In this document: positions 36,564 to 46,480 of the stretch, piece by piece
Position numbering within the stretch: the stretch's first letter is position 1
Layout of the letters: the number at the start of each line of letters is the position of its first letter
DNA from: Talpa occidentalis
Lineage: Eukaryota > Chordata > Mammalia > Eulipotyphla > Talpidae
Direction: 5' to 3'
Assembly: GCF_014898055.3 (NCBI RefSeq)
Contig: NW_023605083.1
Span: 89,435,721-89,499,720, forward strand
Length of the DNA stretch: 64,000 bases
Position numbers and translations under genes: made by a program
The notes under the pieces: generated by a model
Seen by the model: only the letters and a program-made list of their open reading frames with translations
What the model was told of the DNA's origin: nothing
The model's database searches: none

Positions 36564-38545
36564 ATGTTACTGACTTCTTTTCCAGTTATTGTTGCAGGAT
36601 ACCCAAGGACTCATTTTTTTTTCCTGAAGAAACCCTGAGAAAACTAACATGCTCTAACCAATCTTCTTCTTTTCAAAGTTTAGGAGACGTGAAATAACAT
36701 CTAGGATCATGCATATGGTGCCACTATTTTTTTTTACACAGAAAGGTTTTCAATCTTGATTTTGATTTTGTTATTTTTTTTTAACTTTCTGTTTTTTTAC
36801 CTTTGAGATTTTTTTCTCTGCTTTCTTTTTGTTACTTTGGCCAATGAGTGAAACTGCAGTTGCATGAGATATCCCACGCGTGATAAATGGTAACTAATGA
36901 GCTCTTTGTGTCTATATGTTGTATGTCTGTATGTCCTTTCCTTGTGTCCTTGTCTTGACCTCAAGTGATTGACAAATTGGTATACATGGTGCCCATAGAC
37001 GTTGAAAAAAAAAAAAAAAAAAAGAGTCTCCAGTTATGAGAAAAACTAAAGGTTATGGTTTGATTGTCAACATTGTGCTACTGAACTAAGCCGGTGCCTT
37101 CATAGAGATTGAACATTGTTGTTTCTGTTATTTTTCTGATATTTATGGCAAAGCTTCCCAGAAATCTAAATTCAAGTATAAATTTGGTAGCCTGTCATTT
37201 GGCTGATGCAAGGAAATTTTGTGGAACCTCAGTAGAGCTCCTGAGACACTCCACAAAGTTTCTCCCTTTCCTCCTGGGAAAGGCATTAGATGAATTTGTT
37301 CTATTTGGCTTTTACCTAATGAAGTAAAACTGGAAGGGAAGCATTGTCACTTGGGAAAATGGTAAAACTTTGGTATGTACAAAATGTTAACAGTAGTATC
37401 TGGTATGTATGTAAATTGTCAATGGTGATTGTCACCTTGTAATATTATAATTCAATTGTTTCACATCTACAGAAATTGTTTCTGAAAATATAGGGAGAAA
37501 AGGTCTCAACAGATTCCTATTGATGGAACTGTTGAGAGTAAAACTTTTCTACTAAGGACTGAATAGACTTGGAAATACACCTCATATTTACTAAGTTTTC
37601 CTTGACATAATAATACTGATGATTTTTTTGCATTTTGCTCTAAATCCACAAAGTTTTCTTGTTTTGGTGACCAGGATCTGCAGCAAGGTTGTAATTTTTT
37701 TCCAACAAAGCTAACTTGTGTTTGCATTTTCTCTCCCCTTGATACCAACACGCATAAAAATAGTGGTAGTAATCTTTTACTACTTATCTCAGAGTCTGTT
37801 TTTGCATAACTTCCATAGGGATTTTGTTTAAACTGAAAAAATTGGACATAAGTTTCATTGTGTGGCTTTGTGTGTGGAGCTCTTCCAGAAAGTTGAAACA
37901 GAGCTGAACCAAGAAGAGGAGAACCTGTTTGCCTTGTTTGTAGGGTTCCAGAGACCTCCAAAGAAGGTGAGGAAGCTTGCCTCCATTGGCAGGACTGGAC
38001 AACCCGGCCAACGAAAAGTCCCTGGTACCCTCGAGAAGAGGAAAGCCCAGGTGGAGTCTGATGAGACCAACTTCTTCCAGAAGCCTACACGGACCGGATG
38101 TCAACAGTTCGCTCTGAATCCTATATGGAGTATTCCAACGGAGCCAGCTAAAAATTGCTGCTTAGTTATTCTGCCCTGTGATTTTATGCAAAAATAGGCA
38201 ATATGGTTTAAAAGTAGATTTGGTTTGCAAACTTTTGCTATGCTGTTTTAAAAAATTTGGGATCAAGGTTGAGAGAATTTGTCTTTACATAAGTTGAACC
38301 ATTTTAAGATTTTTTTCCTGTGATTTTTGACATATCTGCTGTCTTGTTCTGGCTAATGCCTCCAGATGTTTTCTTTCGGCTGGGACTGATGAACTGTTTT
38401 TCCAGGAATGGAGGACTTTTGCTTTCCACAATGGACACTACCTGGAGGGATTCGTTTTCTTTCAGACTGGAACCCTGGAAAATTTTCATCTGAGACTGTA
38501 TCCCAGAATCCATATGTTTGATCTTCATCACCATGGAAATGGTGG
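36564..38545 (+). other. Provirus 3' region, no recognisable env
   Basis: About 2 kb between the pol stop and the polypurine tract. It is T- and A-rich, includes an A run at 37,005-37,023, and has no open frame longer than about 150 codons on either strand. The + strand frame at 37,862-38,197 (111 codons, Lys/Pro/Glu-rich) has no surface or transmembrane-subunit features: no signal peptide, no furin site with a fusion peptide, no CX6CC motif seen. Either env was lost and replaced or it has decayed beyond recognition. Decay fits poorly with the intact pol domains. Confidence 0.65.
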
Positions 38546-38565
38546 CAAAAAGTGAAAGGGGGGAT
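38546..38565 (+). other. Polypurine tract
   Basis: AAAAAGTGAAAGGGGGGA lies right before the TG of the 3' LTR, the expected site for plus-strand priming during reverse transcription. Confidence 0.85.
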
Positions 38566-39048
38566 TGTTAGGGGGAAAGGATGTCCTGAGATAATCTCAT
38601 ACAGGCTTTGTGGACTCCACCCCCACTCCAGACTAAAGCCATCAGGACATTGGGAAAGACAAATCCCATCACCACCAAGGGGAGGGTGGCTGGGACCTGA
38701 GGGTGGAGTTGGGCAGCCAGGTTGGATATAAAAACCAAACACGTGGGCCTTGCTCGCTCTCTGGCTCGCGATCGCTCGCCTCCTGGCTTCACCGCTCCTG
38801 GCTGGCGGCCACTCTGAGAGCGCCATTTTGGGATTCCTGATCGGCGGATCGGGTAGGACTCCTTTAAAACTTTGTCTCCCACTTTTCTCCCAGAGCTGTA
38901 CATTTCCTCATTTCCCTTTCCCTTGTAAATAAACCTTTTATTAACCTTTCACGTGTGCCTGCAGTAGAGCATTGATAAGTCCTTTTAAGCGCGCGGGTGA
39001 GGACCCACAGTCAGGCACCCCGTTTTGTATCGGGGTTGCTCTACAACA
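38566..39048 (+). repeat. 3' LTR of the provirus
   Basis: 483 bp, TGTTAGGGGG to CTACAACA. It equals the 5' LTR except for two small indels (near 38,765 and 38,811). It is followed by the duplicated ACAG. Confidence 0.96.
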
Positions 39049-39052
39049 ACAG

Positions 39053-40371
39053 GTCTGCTTAGACCTGAGAACTTGGCTCCAACAATACCCCTCATCCCTG
39101 AGGCTACAGCAGAAAGAGATTCTTTTAGGAAAAGTCACCTGATTTGCTTTTCTTCATTGTCAGAGGATATATATGCTCCTCTAACTTAAGCCAAAAAAAG
39201 GAATCTGCTGGAAGGATGTGGAGAGACTGCTAGATAAATGCAGAGTGGAACTGTAAGAATGTGGGGGAGGGGGCGGGGGGAGGGACAGGAGCTACTTCTG
39301 TCCCTTTGACAACAAATTCCTACACCTTTTGGATGATTTCTATCACTTCACCTCACAGGGCTATTTTGAGGATCAAATGAAAGTCTGAGGAGAGGGAAGT
39401 ATTCAGGGGGGGGGAAGGGAGGGCAACACCCTTGCACATGCTGTACTTCATCCCCACCCTTACTTAGGAGTAGATGTGGGAGCAGCCTTGGGTGCAGACC
39501 TTGAGAATTCAGACTGAAGTACAGAGTTCACCTCTTTATATCCCAACACACTCAGAGGCCCTGTCCCTGTGCCTGCACCCCACACACACCCCTGCAGAAC
39601 CATGCAGCAGGCTTCGCTAGAACCCTGGGCATTGGTCTACTGGTCAGAGGACTATTTATTCCCACCCAGCACTTCCCAAACTGGTGGGGCTAAAACTCGC
39701 GGCCAGGGTGGGCAAAGGCCTCAAGGCAAGACTGGCTGCTAGTGCAGCCGTCAGGATGTCAGCAAGAGAAACTGAGTCAGGGCTGGATATACTCCATGTG
39801 GCTTCCTTAACTGTACTGCTCAACCAATTGCTGAGTAACTTCAATAAGCCAGGCAGTCCTGTACTGCCTCTTTACCTGGATCATCTCCAAAAGGCTATAA
39901 CAGCCAGTGAGATATAAGGCTCAGATGTTTAACCATCAAAGCTTAAATATTTCCTTTCTGACCCTTTATAGAAAGCATTTGCTACCCCTGACCTAAATCA
40001 GTCAGGGACAGGAAGGAGTAGGCTCCCAGCCCTTCCTGGACAATGAGGCTCATTAGATGAAGAACGAGAAAAATAATAGATAGTAGATGAGAAAGTTTCA
40101 AGATCACACGACTGTAAATGGTGGAGCAGATGCTGCCATTGGAACCCTCCCCACCCTGCCCTGATGCTGGAGGTTGTCTGCCCTCTGCAGCCTGCACTGC
40201 TCCTTTGCACAATTCCCACGTCAGTCTGCAGCTTTCTCAAATTCTCCCCTCTCTCCTGGGACTGAGCACATCCCAAGACAGGTGCCAATCCCCAGCAGAG
40301 AAGTTTGTAGGATGGTCATTAATTAGCAGGTACTTAACATCTAGGAGTCATTAATGCCCCTGAAGTGGTTT
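39053..40371. other. Flanking intergenic DNA, no supported gene
   Basis: It contains a G-rich stretch near 39,264-39,285 and 39,403-39,420. No coding sequence or named repeat is supported. Confidence 0.5.
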
Positions 40372-40836
40372 TGTTACAAGGCAACCCCAATATAAAATGG
40401 GTTGCCTGACTGTGGGTCCTCACCCGCGCAATTAAAAGGGACTTATTAATACTCAACTGCAGGCACACACCAAAGCTTAATAAAAGGTTTATTTACAAGG
40501 GAAGGGAAAATGAGGAAACATACAACTAAGGTAGAAAAAAAGGGAAATAAAGTCTTAAATGAGTCCTACCTATTCCGCTGACCTGGAATCCCAAGAGCAC
40601 ACCGAGAGCTGGTGGCAAGCCAAGAGCCAGGAGGCCACGAGAGAAACCCAAGGCCCACGTGTCTGGTTCTATACCAAACCTGGCAGCTTGACTCCACCCT
40701 CAGGTCCCGGCCACCCTCCCATTGGTGATGATGGGATTTGTCTTTCCCAAAGTCTTGATGGCTTTGTTCTGGAGTCGGGGTGGAGGCCACAAAGCCTGTA
40801 TGGAATTAGCTCAGGACGAATCCTTTCCCACTAACA
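40372..40836 (-). mobile_element. Solo LTR related to the provirus family, minus strand
   Basis: Read in reverse it has TGTTAG(T)GGGAAAGGATTCG, the 'CAAAGCCATCAAGACTTTGGGAAAGACAAATCCCATCA' block, a TATAGAACC TATA-like site, AATAAACC and an end matching GGGGTTGCCTTGTAACA. It is diverged from the provirus LTRs by many substitutions, so it is an older relative. No exact flanking duplication was found. Confidence 0.88.
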
Positions 40837-40842
40837 CTAACA

Positions 40843-42010
40843 CTCATCACAGTCAAATGAATTTTTTTCCTCTTTGAGAAAAAAAGCAAGTAACATGACT
40901 ATAATTTAATGTTTTCAAGTAAGTTCAAGATGTGGCCATCTTTTTCAGAATTCCTGAGGAATTCTTTGGCCAAAATGTGTACTGGCTGGCACCTTTTGTT
41001 CAAACAAACAGGAGCATCGATTGTGCCTTGTTGAATTCCCCTCCAATGACAGCAAGGAATGATGTTAAATGCTATAAATGGAAATCATTTCTGCTTCTGG
41101 AGAGGTCGAAAAGGGCTTCTATTTCTCATTTTTCCAAAAGTTTGGATGTGAGCAAAACCTTTTGTATCTTCACCAATCTCAAAGTTTGTTGGGTGATGGA
41201 AGTCCAAATTTACTCTGATATGCTATGAAAAATAATCTCATGAGAAAAGAAGAAAACCAATTTTGTAATATATTATGTCCAACATTAAATAAAAATTTTA
41301 ACTGGAAATATATATAAATATTTTTATTGATTACTGTGTCACTTGTTTCCAAAGTGTCTGCATGTCATATAGCAAACACACAACAGCCCTGAGAGAGAAA
41401 AACACTGCAAATAAAGACTTTTTTTTTTTAAGATAGGTAGGTTATAGAAATCCTGACCTACATAGCTTTGCTTTCTTTCTTGCCTGTGGCCTGAATATGT
41501 CTCCTCTCTTGGGCATAATATTCTCTAGGGTCACATTTAAGTGCCAAAAACATGTAGTGCACACCAGCTTGTGTGCTCTAGCAACCAAACTGTGTTAGAT
41601 TATTTTAATCCAATATTTTGCTCCATTATTAACTTATAGTAAATGATGTATTTGCTTTCTAGGCATGAATACCTAGAAATACATGGAAAACCAGAGAAAC
41701 TGGCCTCTAATCCGTATGGTAGAATCCATTGGGTGAATTGCTTTCATGATAGCCCACCATTTATCTAGAATATAATCTTTACATATTGAAGCTTTTCAAA
41801 CTGGACCAAAATCAGGCTGCTAGGCTCAATTAGAGAACTGTGGAATGGTGTTGCATTGACAATGGTGACCCCTGGCCTGTGACTGCTGAAACTAGAACAT
41901 GGTGTGGACAGTGGTCACTGTGGGAGACTGGGCGTGCACATGCTCTGTTTATGGCAGGTATAAATACCCTAAAAACTACTGCAAAAATGGTAGGTAACTC
42001 ATGAGGCCAT
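40843..42010. other. AT-rich intergenic DNA, no supported gene
   Basis: No domain-bearing open frame. The stretch 41,230-41,330 is very AT-rich. A weak MIR-like run (+) lies at 42,020-42,110 ('ggaactctggaatcccacaagctaggttcaaatcttgg'). Confidence 0.5.
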
Positions 42011-42623
42011 AAAGAGGGACCACAGTCCAGAGCAGGAACTCTGGAATCCCACAAGCTAGGTTCAAATCTTGGTTGAGCCACTACTACCATGTGACCTAAG
42101 GAAGGTCCAAAATTTAAATGTTGTTTTATGAAATGTATGTAAAGGAGGCGAGAGGACACACCCTCGGGGAAGGGAGATGGTGCAGGTCCAGTCCTGGGGC
42201 ACCGCAGGCCACCAGGTGACAGCACGGCCACAGCCCACCCTGGGAAACCTGGTGATGAGGGCGCCTGAGTGGCCATGGAGAGGGCGGTGGTGCAGAGATA
42301 TTGGGCAGGATGGTGGTGGGAGGGGTAGGGGGTTGCTGAAAAGAATGGGGCAGTGCTTGAGGGGAGTGGGGGGGGTTTTCCCTCACTTTCTGCAGGCTCA
42401 GTCCTTAGGGACCAGTGATGGGGGAGGGGAGCGGAGCACGAGGGCCCCCTAAGCAACCCAGACGCGGAATGCTAAACCCCGTCCAGGGGGGGAGAGCTCT
42501 GGCAGATGGGATCTCTGGGGTCCCCAACAGCCCCCACAGGAGTGACCCATCTGATGCCCACACCTGCATCTGCTGGGACGGTCGGAGAAGAGACAGGACG
42601 ATGGGGTCTTGCCCTTGGCTGGA

Positions 42624-42672
42624 TGACGTGGCCGCAGGCTCGCGTCAGCCCCCTGCCCTCCTCTGTGACGTC
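42624..42672 (+). promoter_or_regulatory. Two CRE-like sites upstream of the POM121-like frame
   Basis: TGACGTGG at 42,624 and GTGACGTCCC around 42,665-42,674 lie in a GC-rich stretch 125-175 bases before the ATG at 42,798. TGACGTCA-type sites often drive germ-cell genes through CREM. This is only a motif match. Confidence 0.3.
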
Positions 42673-43484
42673 CCAAGGACCGTCACAGTCCCCGAGGCGG
42701 CCAGTGCGCGCTAGATCCCCGGAGGAGAAGGAAGCCCAGGGACTGCTCTCCCCGCTTCCCGATCAGTTCGCGGTCGTTGGCGCACTTTCCGCCCGCAATG
42801 GGCAATCTACTGAGTAAATATCGGTGTCTCTGCCACCGCCTGCAGCAACTCCACCGCGGCAGGCCTCTCATTGGCCGGCGCCCGCCTGGACAACCTCGTG
42901 CCCACCCCGCTGGGCCTGGCCGGGTGCCCCCAGCCGCTCCGGCCCCTGCCAGCCCGCCGGCTCCCAGGAGCTTCCACCGGCAGCGCTCGCCATCACCACC
43001 GGGCGTCAACATCGCGCCCCCAAGGCGATGCACCATCACGCCTGCCCTGTGCTCCGGTGTGGGGAGGCTCCCCCCCGCATCATGGGGGAACCCCCCCAAG
43101 AAGCCTGTGCTCTCGGCTCGCAATTCAATGACATTTGGGCGCTGTAGAGCCAGAATTATTCCTGCCATTCGTGGCAAATGTCATCTCTCCTCCTTACCAT
43201 TCAAACTAGACCCTGAGTGGAAGAGAGGAGACTCCTCCTGTCACCCGTGCCCAAGACCTGCCCGGGAGGATACGGAGGTGAAGGTGGAAGAACCACCGAA
43301 CATCGCAGAGGAGGAGGACGTGTCCACACCACCCGGAGAACCGTCCAGTGAGGCCTCTGCGATGCCTGCCCCCAGCTCCCCGGGAGACCTCGCAGGGGAG
43401 GCTGTGCCTCCGAAGAGGCCAGAGGAGGGGGCAGCCACATCCTGTGGGCCAGCCCCAGGTGGCTTCCCGCCACCGGAAGAGCTG

Positions 43485-43612
43485 GCTGAAGACCATCCAC
43501 CAGTCTCATCAACATCTCGAGACGTAAAGGCTGAAGACCATCCACCAGTCTCATCAACATCTCGAGACGTAAAGGCTGAAGACCATCCACCAGTCTCATC
43601 AACATCTCACAC
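43485..43612 (+). repeat. Three 45-bp tandem repeats in the POM121-like frame
   Basis: GCTGAAGACCATCCACCAGT starts at 43,485, 43,530 and 43,575. The first two units are identical by eye and encode AEDHPPVSSTSRDVK. The third ends with a one-base-short variant (CTCACACGTGAAGG), which shifts the frame to a stop at 43,614-43,616. Confidence 0.95.
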
Positions 43613-44040
43613 GTGAAGGGCAGAAAGTCCTCGAGCCAGTTGAGTTCCACTCCACCGGACTCTGGCCGCTCAAGGGCCTGCAAGCACAAAAGGCCCATGC
43701 CACTGCCCAGGCCAAGTCTTCCGTGGGAGAGAGGTGAGCTGCCCCCACCCTCTAAGCTCCCCTATCTTGCGGTGGACACAGAGGAGAGCCCTGTGAAACT
43801 GGGTGAAACTGACCCTCGTGCCCCTCAATTTGTCCGGATTGTTCCAGCTTATCCACCGCAGGCAGCAAATCTTGATAGAGAAGGAGGCCGCATGATCCTT
43901 CATTCACCTCGTGTGGCTATTGACAGCCGTATTCCCATCAGCTGTCATCCAGTGTGGAAGATCCCTCTGGTTCATACAGATTCCATAGTCGTGACGACAT
44001 CGCGTATATCACACACCCGCATGCCCCTGAGCCTCCCAAC

Positions 44041-44616
44041 CTCTCTCCAGCCCCCCGTCTCTAAAAACCAATCCCCAACCCCTATGTGTGTAGATTCTCC
44101 CCTTCCCAGTGTCCTAGCTTCCCCTGCCCCAGCCCCTCCTACCCAGGCCCTTGTTTCCGCTGTCCAGCCCGCCACTCCCTCAACCTCTCTCCAGCCCCCC
44201 GTCTCTAAAAACCAATCCCCAACCCCTATGTGTGTAGATTCTCCCCTTCCCAGTGTCCTCGCTTCCCCTGCCCCAGCCCCTCCTACCCAGGCCCTTGTTT
44301 CCGCTGTCCAGCCCGCCACTCCCTCAACCTCTCTCCAGCCCCCCGTCTCTAAAAACCAATCCCCAACCCCTATGTGTGTAGATTCTCCCCTTCCCAGTGT
44401 CCTCGCTTCCCCTGCCCCAGCCCCTCCTACCCAGGCCCTTGTTTCCGCTGTCCAGCCCGCCACTCCCTCAACCTCTCTCCAGCCCCCCGTCTCTAAAAAC
44501 CAATCCCCAACCCCTATGTGTGTAGATTCTCCCCTTCCCAGTGTCCTCGCTTCCTCTGCCCCAGCCCCTCCTACCCAGGCCCTGACCTCGGCTGGCCAGC
44601 CCACCAGGCCTCTGGC
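44041..44616 (+). repeat. Four 144-bp tandem repeats in the POM121-like frame
   Basis: CTCTCTCCAGCCCCCCGTCT starts at 44,041, 44,185, 44,329 and 44,473, exactly 144 bases apart (48 codons). Units 1-3 are nearly identical, and unit 4 diverges after its first two thirds. The encoded unit begins SLQPPVSKNQSPTPMCVDSP. The period is a multiple of three, so copy-number changes keep the frame. Confidence 0.97.
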
Positions 44617-45434
44617 TGCCCCTCCCACCATTAAAGCCCAGCGACCTGCACCAGCTGTTCCAGCTGCACCAGCTGTGTCAGATAACAACGTCAGTGCCAT
44701 GGACACAACTTCCCCGTCGCTGGCGGTGATATTCAGGTCTGCAGCACAGTCAGGTGGGCTGGGGGGCCCCCTGTATTTGAGTCATCCAGTTACCCCCCAC
44801 ACCTCCTGCAGAAAACATGTCAGCTGCAAAAATCTAGTACATCCCTATAGGATACCAGCTTATCACAGACGCAGACTGCACCAAGCGGGCGCTGGTAGAT
44901 CATAATGTCATGGAACATTTTCTTACCAGACACCAGCTGTCCGAGGATGAGTGAAAGCAAATATTTTTATTTTGTTTTGATTTAATTTGCAGTGAAGAAA
45001 ATATTTTGGTGAAAGTAAGATGTAAATATTTATGTACATATATTATAGGATGTAAATACGTTATTGAAAGTATATTGAGAAAAAGAAATAATGTAACCTA
45101 GCTCAGGGAAAGGATGTAACCGAGCGATCACAAAGCACTTGGGCTTGGAGGTGAGCTCAAGGTCAGCCTGTTCTACTGTGGGACTGAGAGCCGCCTCACC
45201 CCTTCGAGATCCTCTGGAGAAGACTCGAACATGGTTCTGGGGCTGCAGCTGCAGAGCGTCCCTGTGGAGCTGAGACGGGATTCGAGCCACCGAGTTCAAG
45301 AGACTGAACACGAGCTGCTGAGCCACAGACACGCTTCCCTGGGGACTACAGAGACTTTGCCATAAGTGATCACTTGAGGGACACAGCAATAGGGTAGTGC
45401 TAGGCATGGTGTTTGATTGTGTGCGACTTGTGTG

Positions 45435-45440
45435 AATAAA
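45435..45440 (+). promoter_or_regulatory. Candidate poly(A) signal downstream of the POM121-like frame
   Basis: AATAAA in TGTGAATAAAGCATATTG, about 530 bases after the stop. It could end a transcript from 42,798. It could also belong to an unrecognised repeat. Confidence 0.35.
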
Positions 45441-45604
45441 GCATATTGAAAGACACCGTTTATGGTCAGAGCTTTATTGGCGACACCTGCCCTGAGGAAG
45501 CCCACCAAGGTGGTCTGCTTCCCGCTGGCGTACCTCCCCTCCCAAATCTGGGACACCCCGTGACAAACAGAAGAAGCCCCTGTACCCCAGGCTCCTGTTT
45601 ACTC

Positions 45605-45743
45605 CAGCCTACCCCCCAGGGTCTACAGCCACTCACAGTTTAACAGGCAGTGCCTCAGCGCCTGCCACTGAAGCAGCCTACCCCCACGGGGTCTACAGCC
45701 ACTCACAGTTTAACAGGCAGTGCCTCAGCACCTGCCACTGAAG
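45605..45743. repeat. Two-copy tandem repeat, 69-bp unit
   Basis: CAGCCTACCCCC at 45,605 and 45,674 starts two near-identical units sharing GGGTCTACAGCCACTCACAG and AACAGGCAGTGCCTCAGC. Confidence 0.9.
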
Positions 45744-45765
45744 CCAATACTGAAGATGTGGACAT

Positions 45766-46260
45766 TGTTGTGTCGGGCAACACCACACTGATAAAGAAAT
45801 GGGAGTCATGGAGCAGGCTACATAATGCAGGATGCTGCTGAAGAGCAAGATCCTGGCCTTTTTATTGATTTACAGCATGGGTTGTAAGGGGGAGGAGCAA
45901 AAGGAAATGGGAAGGAGATTAAAGAAAGGGGAAAAATGTAGAAGATCAGGGATTGTGAGTCTGCCCTCCAGGCAATGCTCATCTGCTTGATGACTAGGTG
46001 TTGTCATTGAGATCACACCCTAATCCCCCAGCCATGGTTTTAATCTTATCAACAAGGCCTTCCACTGATCAGCTTCTGGGGTCTCTTGTCATACATCTGT
46101 CCTCAGCCTCCCGGGTGTTCCAAGTCATACCTCATGATGCATAGCCTTCCCAGCGTGATCCAGCTGTGTGCTCTTGTTTGATTTGAAGGGCACCTTGAAG
46201 GGTTGGGCTCTGTACCTAACTGACTGGGCCATCTTGACCTTGCTTAGAACTATAGGTGAC
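45766..46260 (-). mobile_element. Second LTR-B copy, minus strand
   Basis: It opens TGTTGTGTCGGGCAACACC and shares the ordered blocks CACACTG(A)T, GCAGGATGCTGCTGA and CCTGGCCTTTTTATTGATT with the copy at 4,783. On the minus strand the last block gives AATAAA. The distal end is set by the TGACTGGGCCATCTTGACC block and is approximate. Confidence 0.55.
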
Positions 46261-46480
46261 AAAATAGTGGCCAAACGATCTGCTTAGGAGTAGCAGACCC
46301 ATAGACACCACTCCTCAGGACCAAGCAGTCACCTGTTCACCTCCCCCTGCCTCTGAGAGCCATATCCCACATTGCACAGTGCTTCCAACATCTCAGGCCC
46401 AGTAGCTCTTACTCTGCCTAAGTTGGGGACCAAAGATATGAATGGGTATGACAGCTCTTCTCAGCTGGAAAAGTTGGTAT

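Larger units (their letters stand above)
30265..39048 (+). mobile_element. Near-complete gammaretrovirus-like endogenous provirus, env not recognisable
   Basis: The element runs TG...CA from 30,265 to 39,048 and is flanked by the 4-bp duplication ACAG (30,261-30,264 and 39,049-39,052), the length typical of gamma-type integrases. Order: 5' LTR, primer-binding site, hydrophobic pre-gag frame, gag with CA and one CCHC knuckle, in-frame UAG, protease, reverse transcriptase, RNase H, integrase, 2 kb without recognisable env, polypurine tract, 3' LTR. The two LTRs differ by eye only by two small indels, so integration is recent. Three frame changes (near 31,334, 33,031 and 33,890) break the coding region as given. 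The domain order, gag-pol UAG and integrase GPY module point to class I (gamma/epsilon group). An unnamed bat family is likely. Confidence 0.95.
42798..44905 (+). pseudogene. Intronless POM121-like reading frame, one frameshift
   Basis: Starts MGNLLSKY at 42,798 (G at -3 and +4), a possible N-myristoylation start. The frame is Pro/Ser/Ala-rich. Residues about 95-140 include KKPVLSARNSMTFG and an IRGK segment, close to a conserved motif of the nuclear-pore protein POM121 and its single-exon POM121-like relatives as I remember them. Three 15-residue repeats follow. A base loss in the third unit stops this frame at 43,616. The second frame, 43,613-44,905, carries on with KHKRPMPLP..PPPSKLPYL, also POM121-like, then four 48-residue repeats and a Pro/Ala-rich end. 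It lacks the FG-repeat richness of a full POM121, and no transmembrane segment is evident. An AATAAA lies at 45,435. It could be a broken retrogene, or a working gene with one sequence error in a repeat. The family call is moderate. Confidence 0.5.

Noticed and set aside
36601..37030. Decayed env signal peptide or fusion peptide in the T-rich stretch after pol
   Set aside because: The Phe-rich translation comes from T runs. No cysteine pattern, furin site or CX6CC motif was found near it.
41830..42456. 208-codon minus-strand Pro/Ser-rich frame
   Set aside because: GC-rich stretch with low-complexity translation and no domain. It runs opposite to the POM121-like gene and overlaps a MIR-like run.
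43972..44706. 244-codon minus-strand frame with Gly/Ala/Glu-rich repeats
   Set aside because: It is the antisense shadow of the 144-bp coding repeats. The plus-strand frame has the POM121-like motif and continues beyond the repeats.
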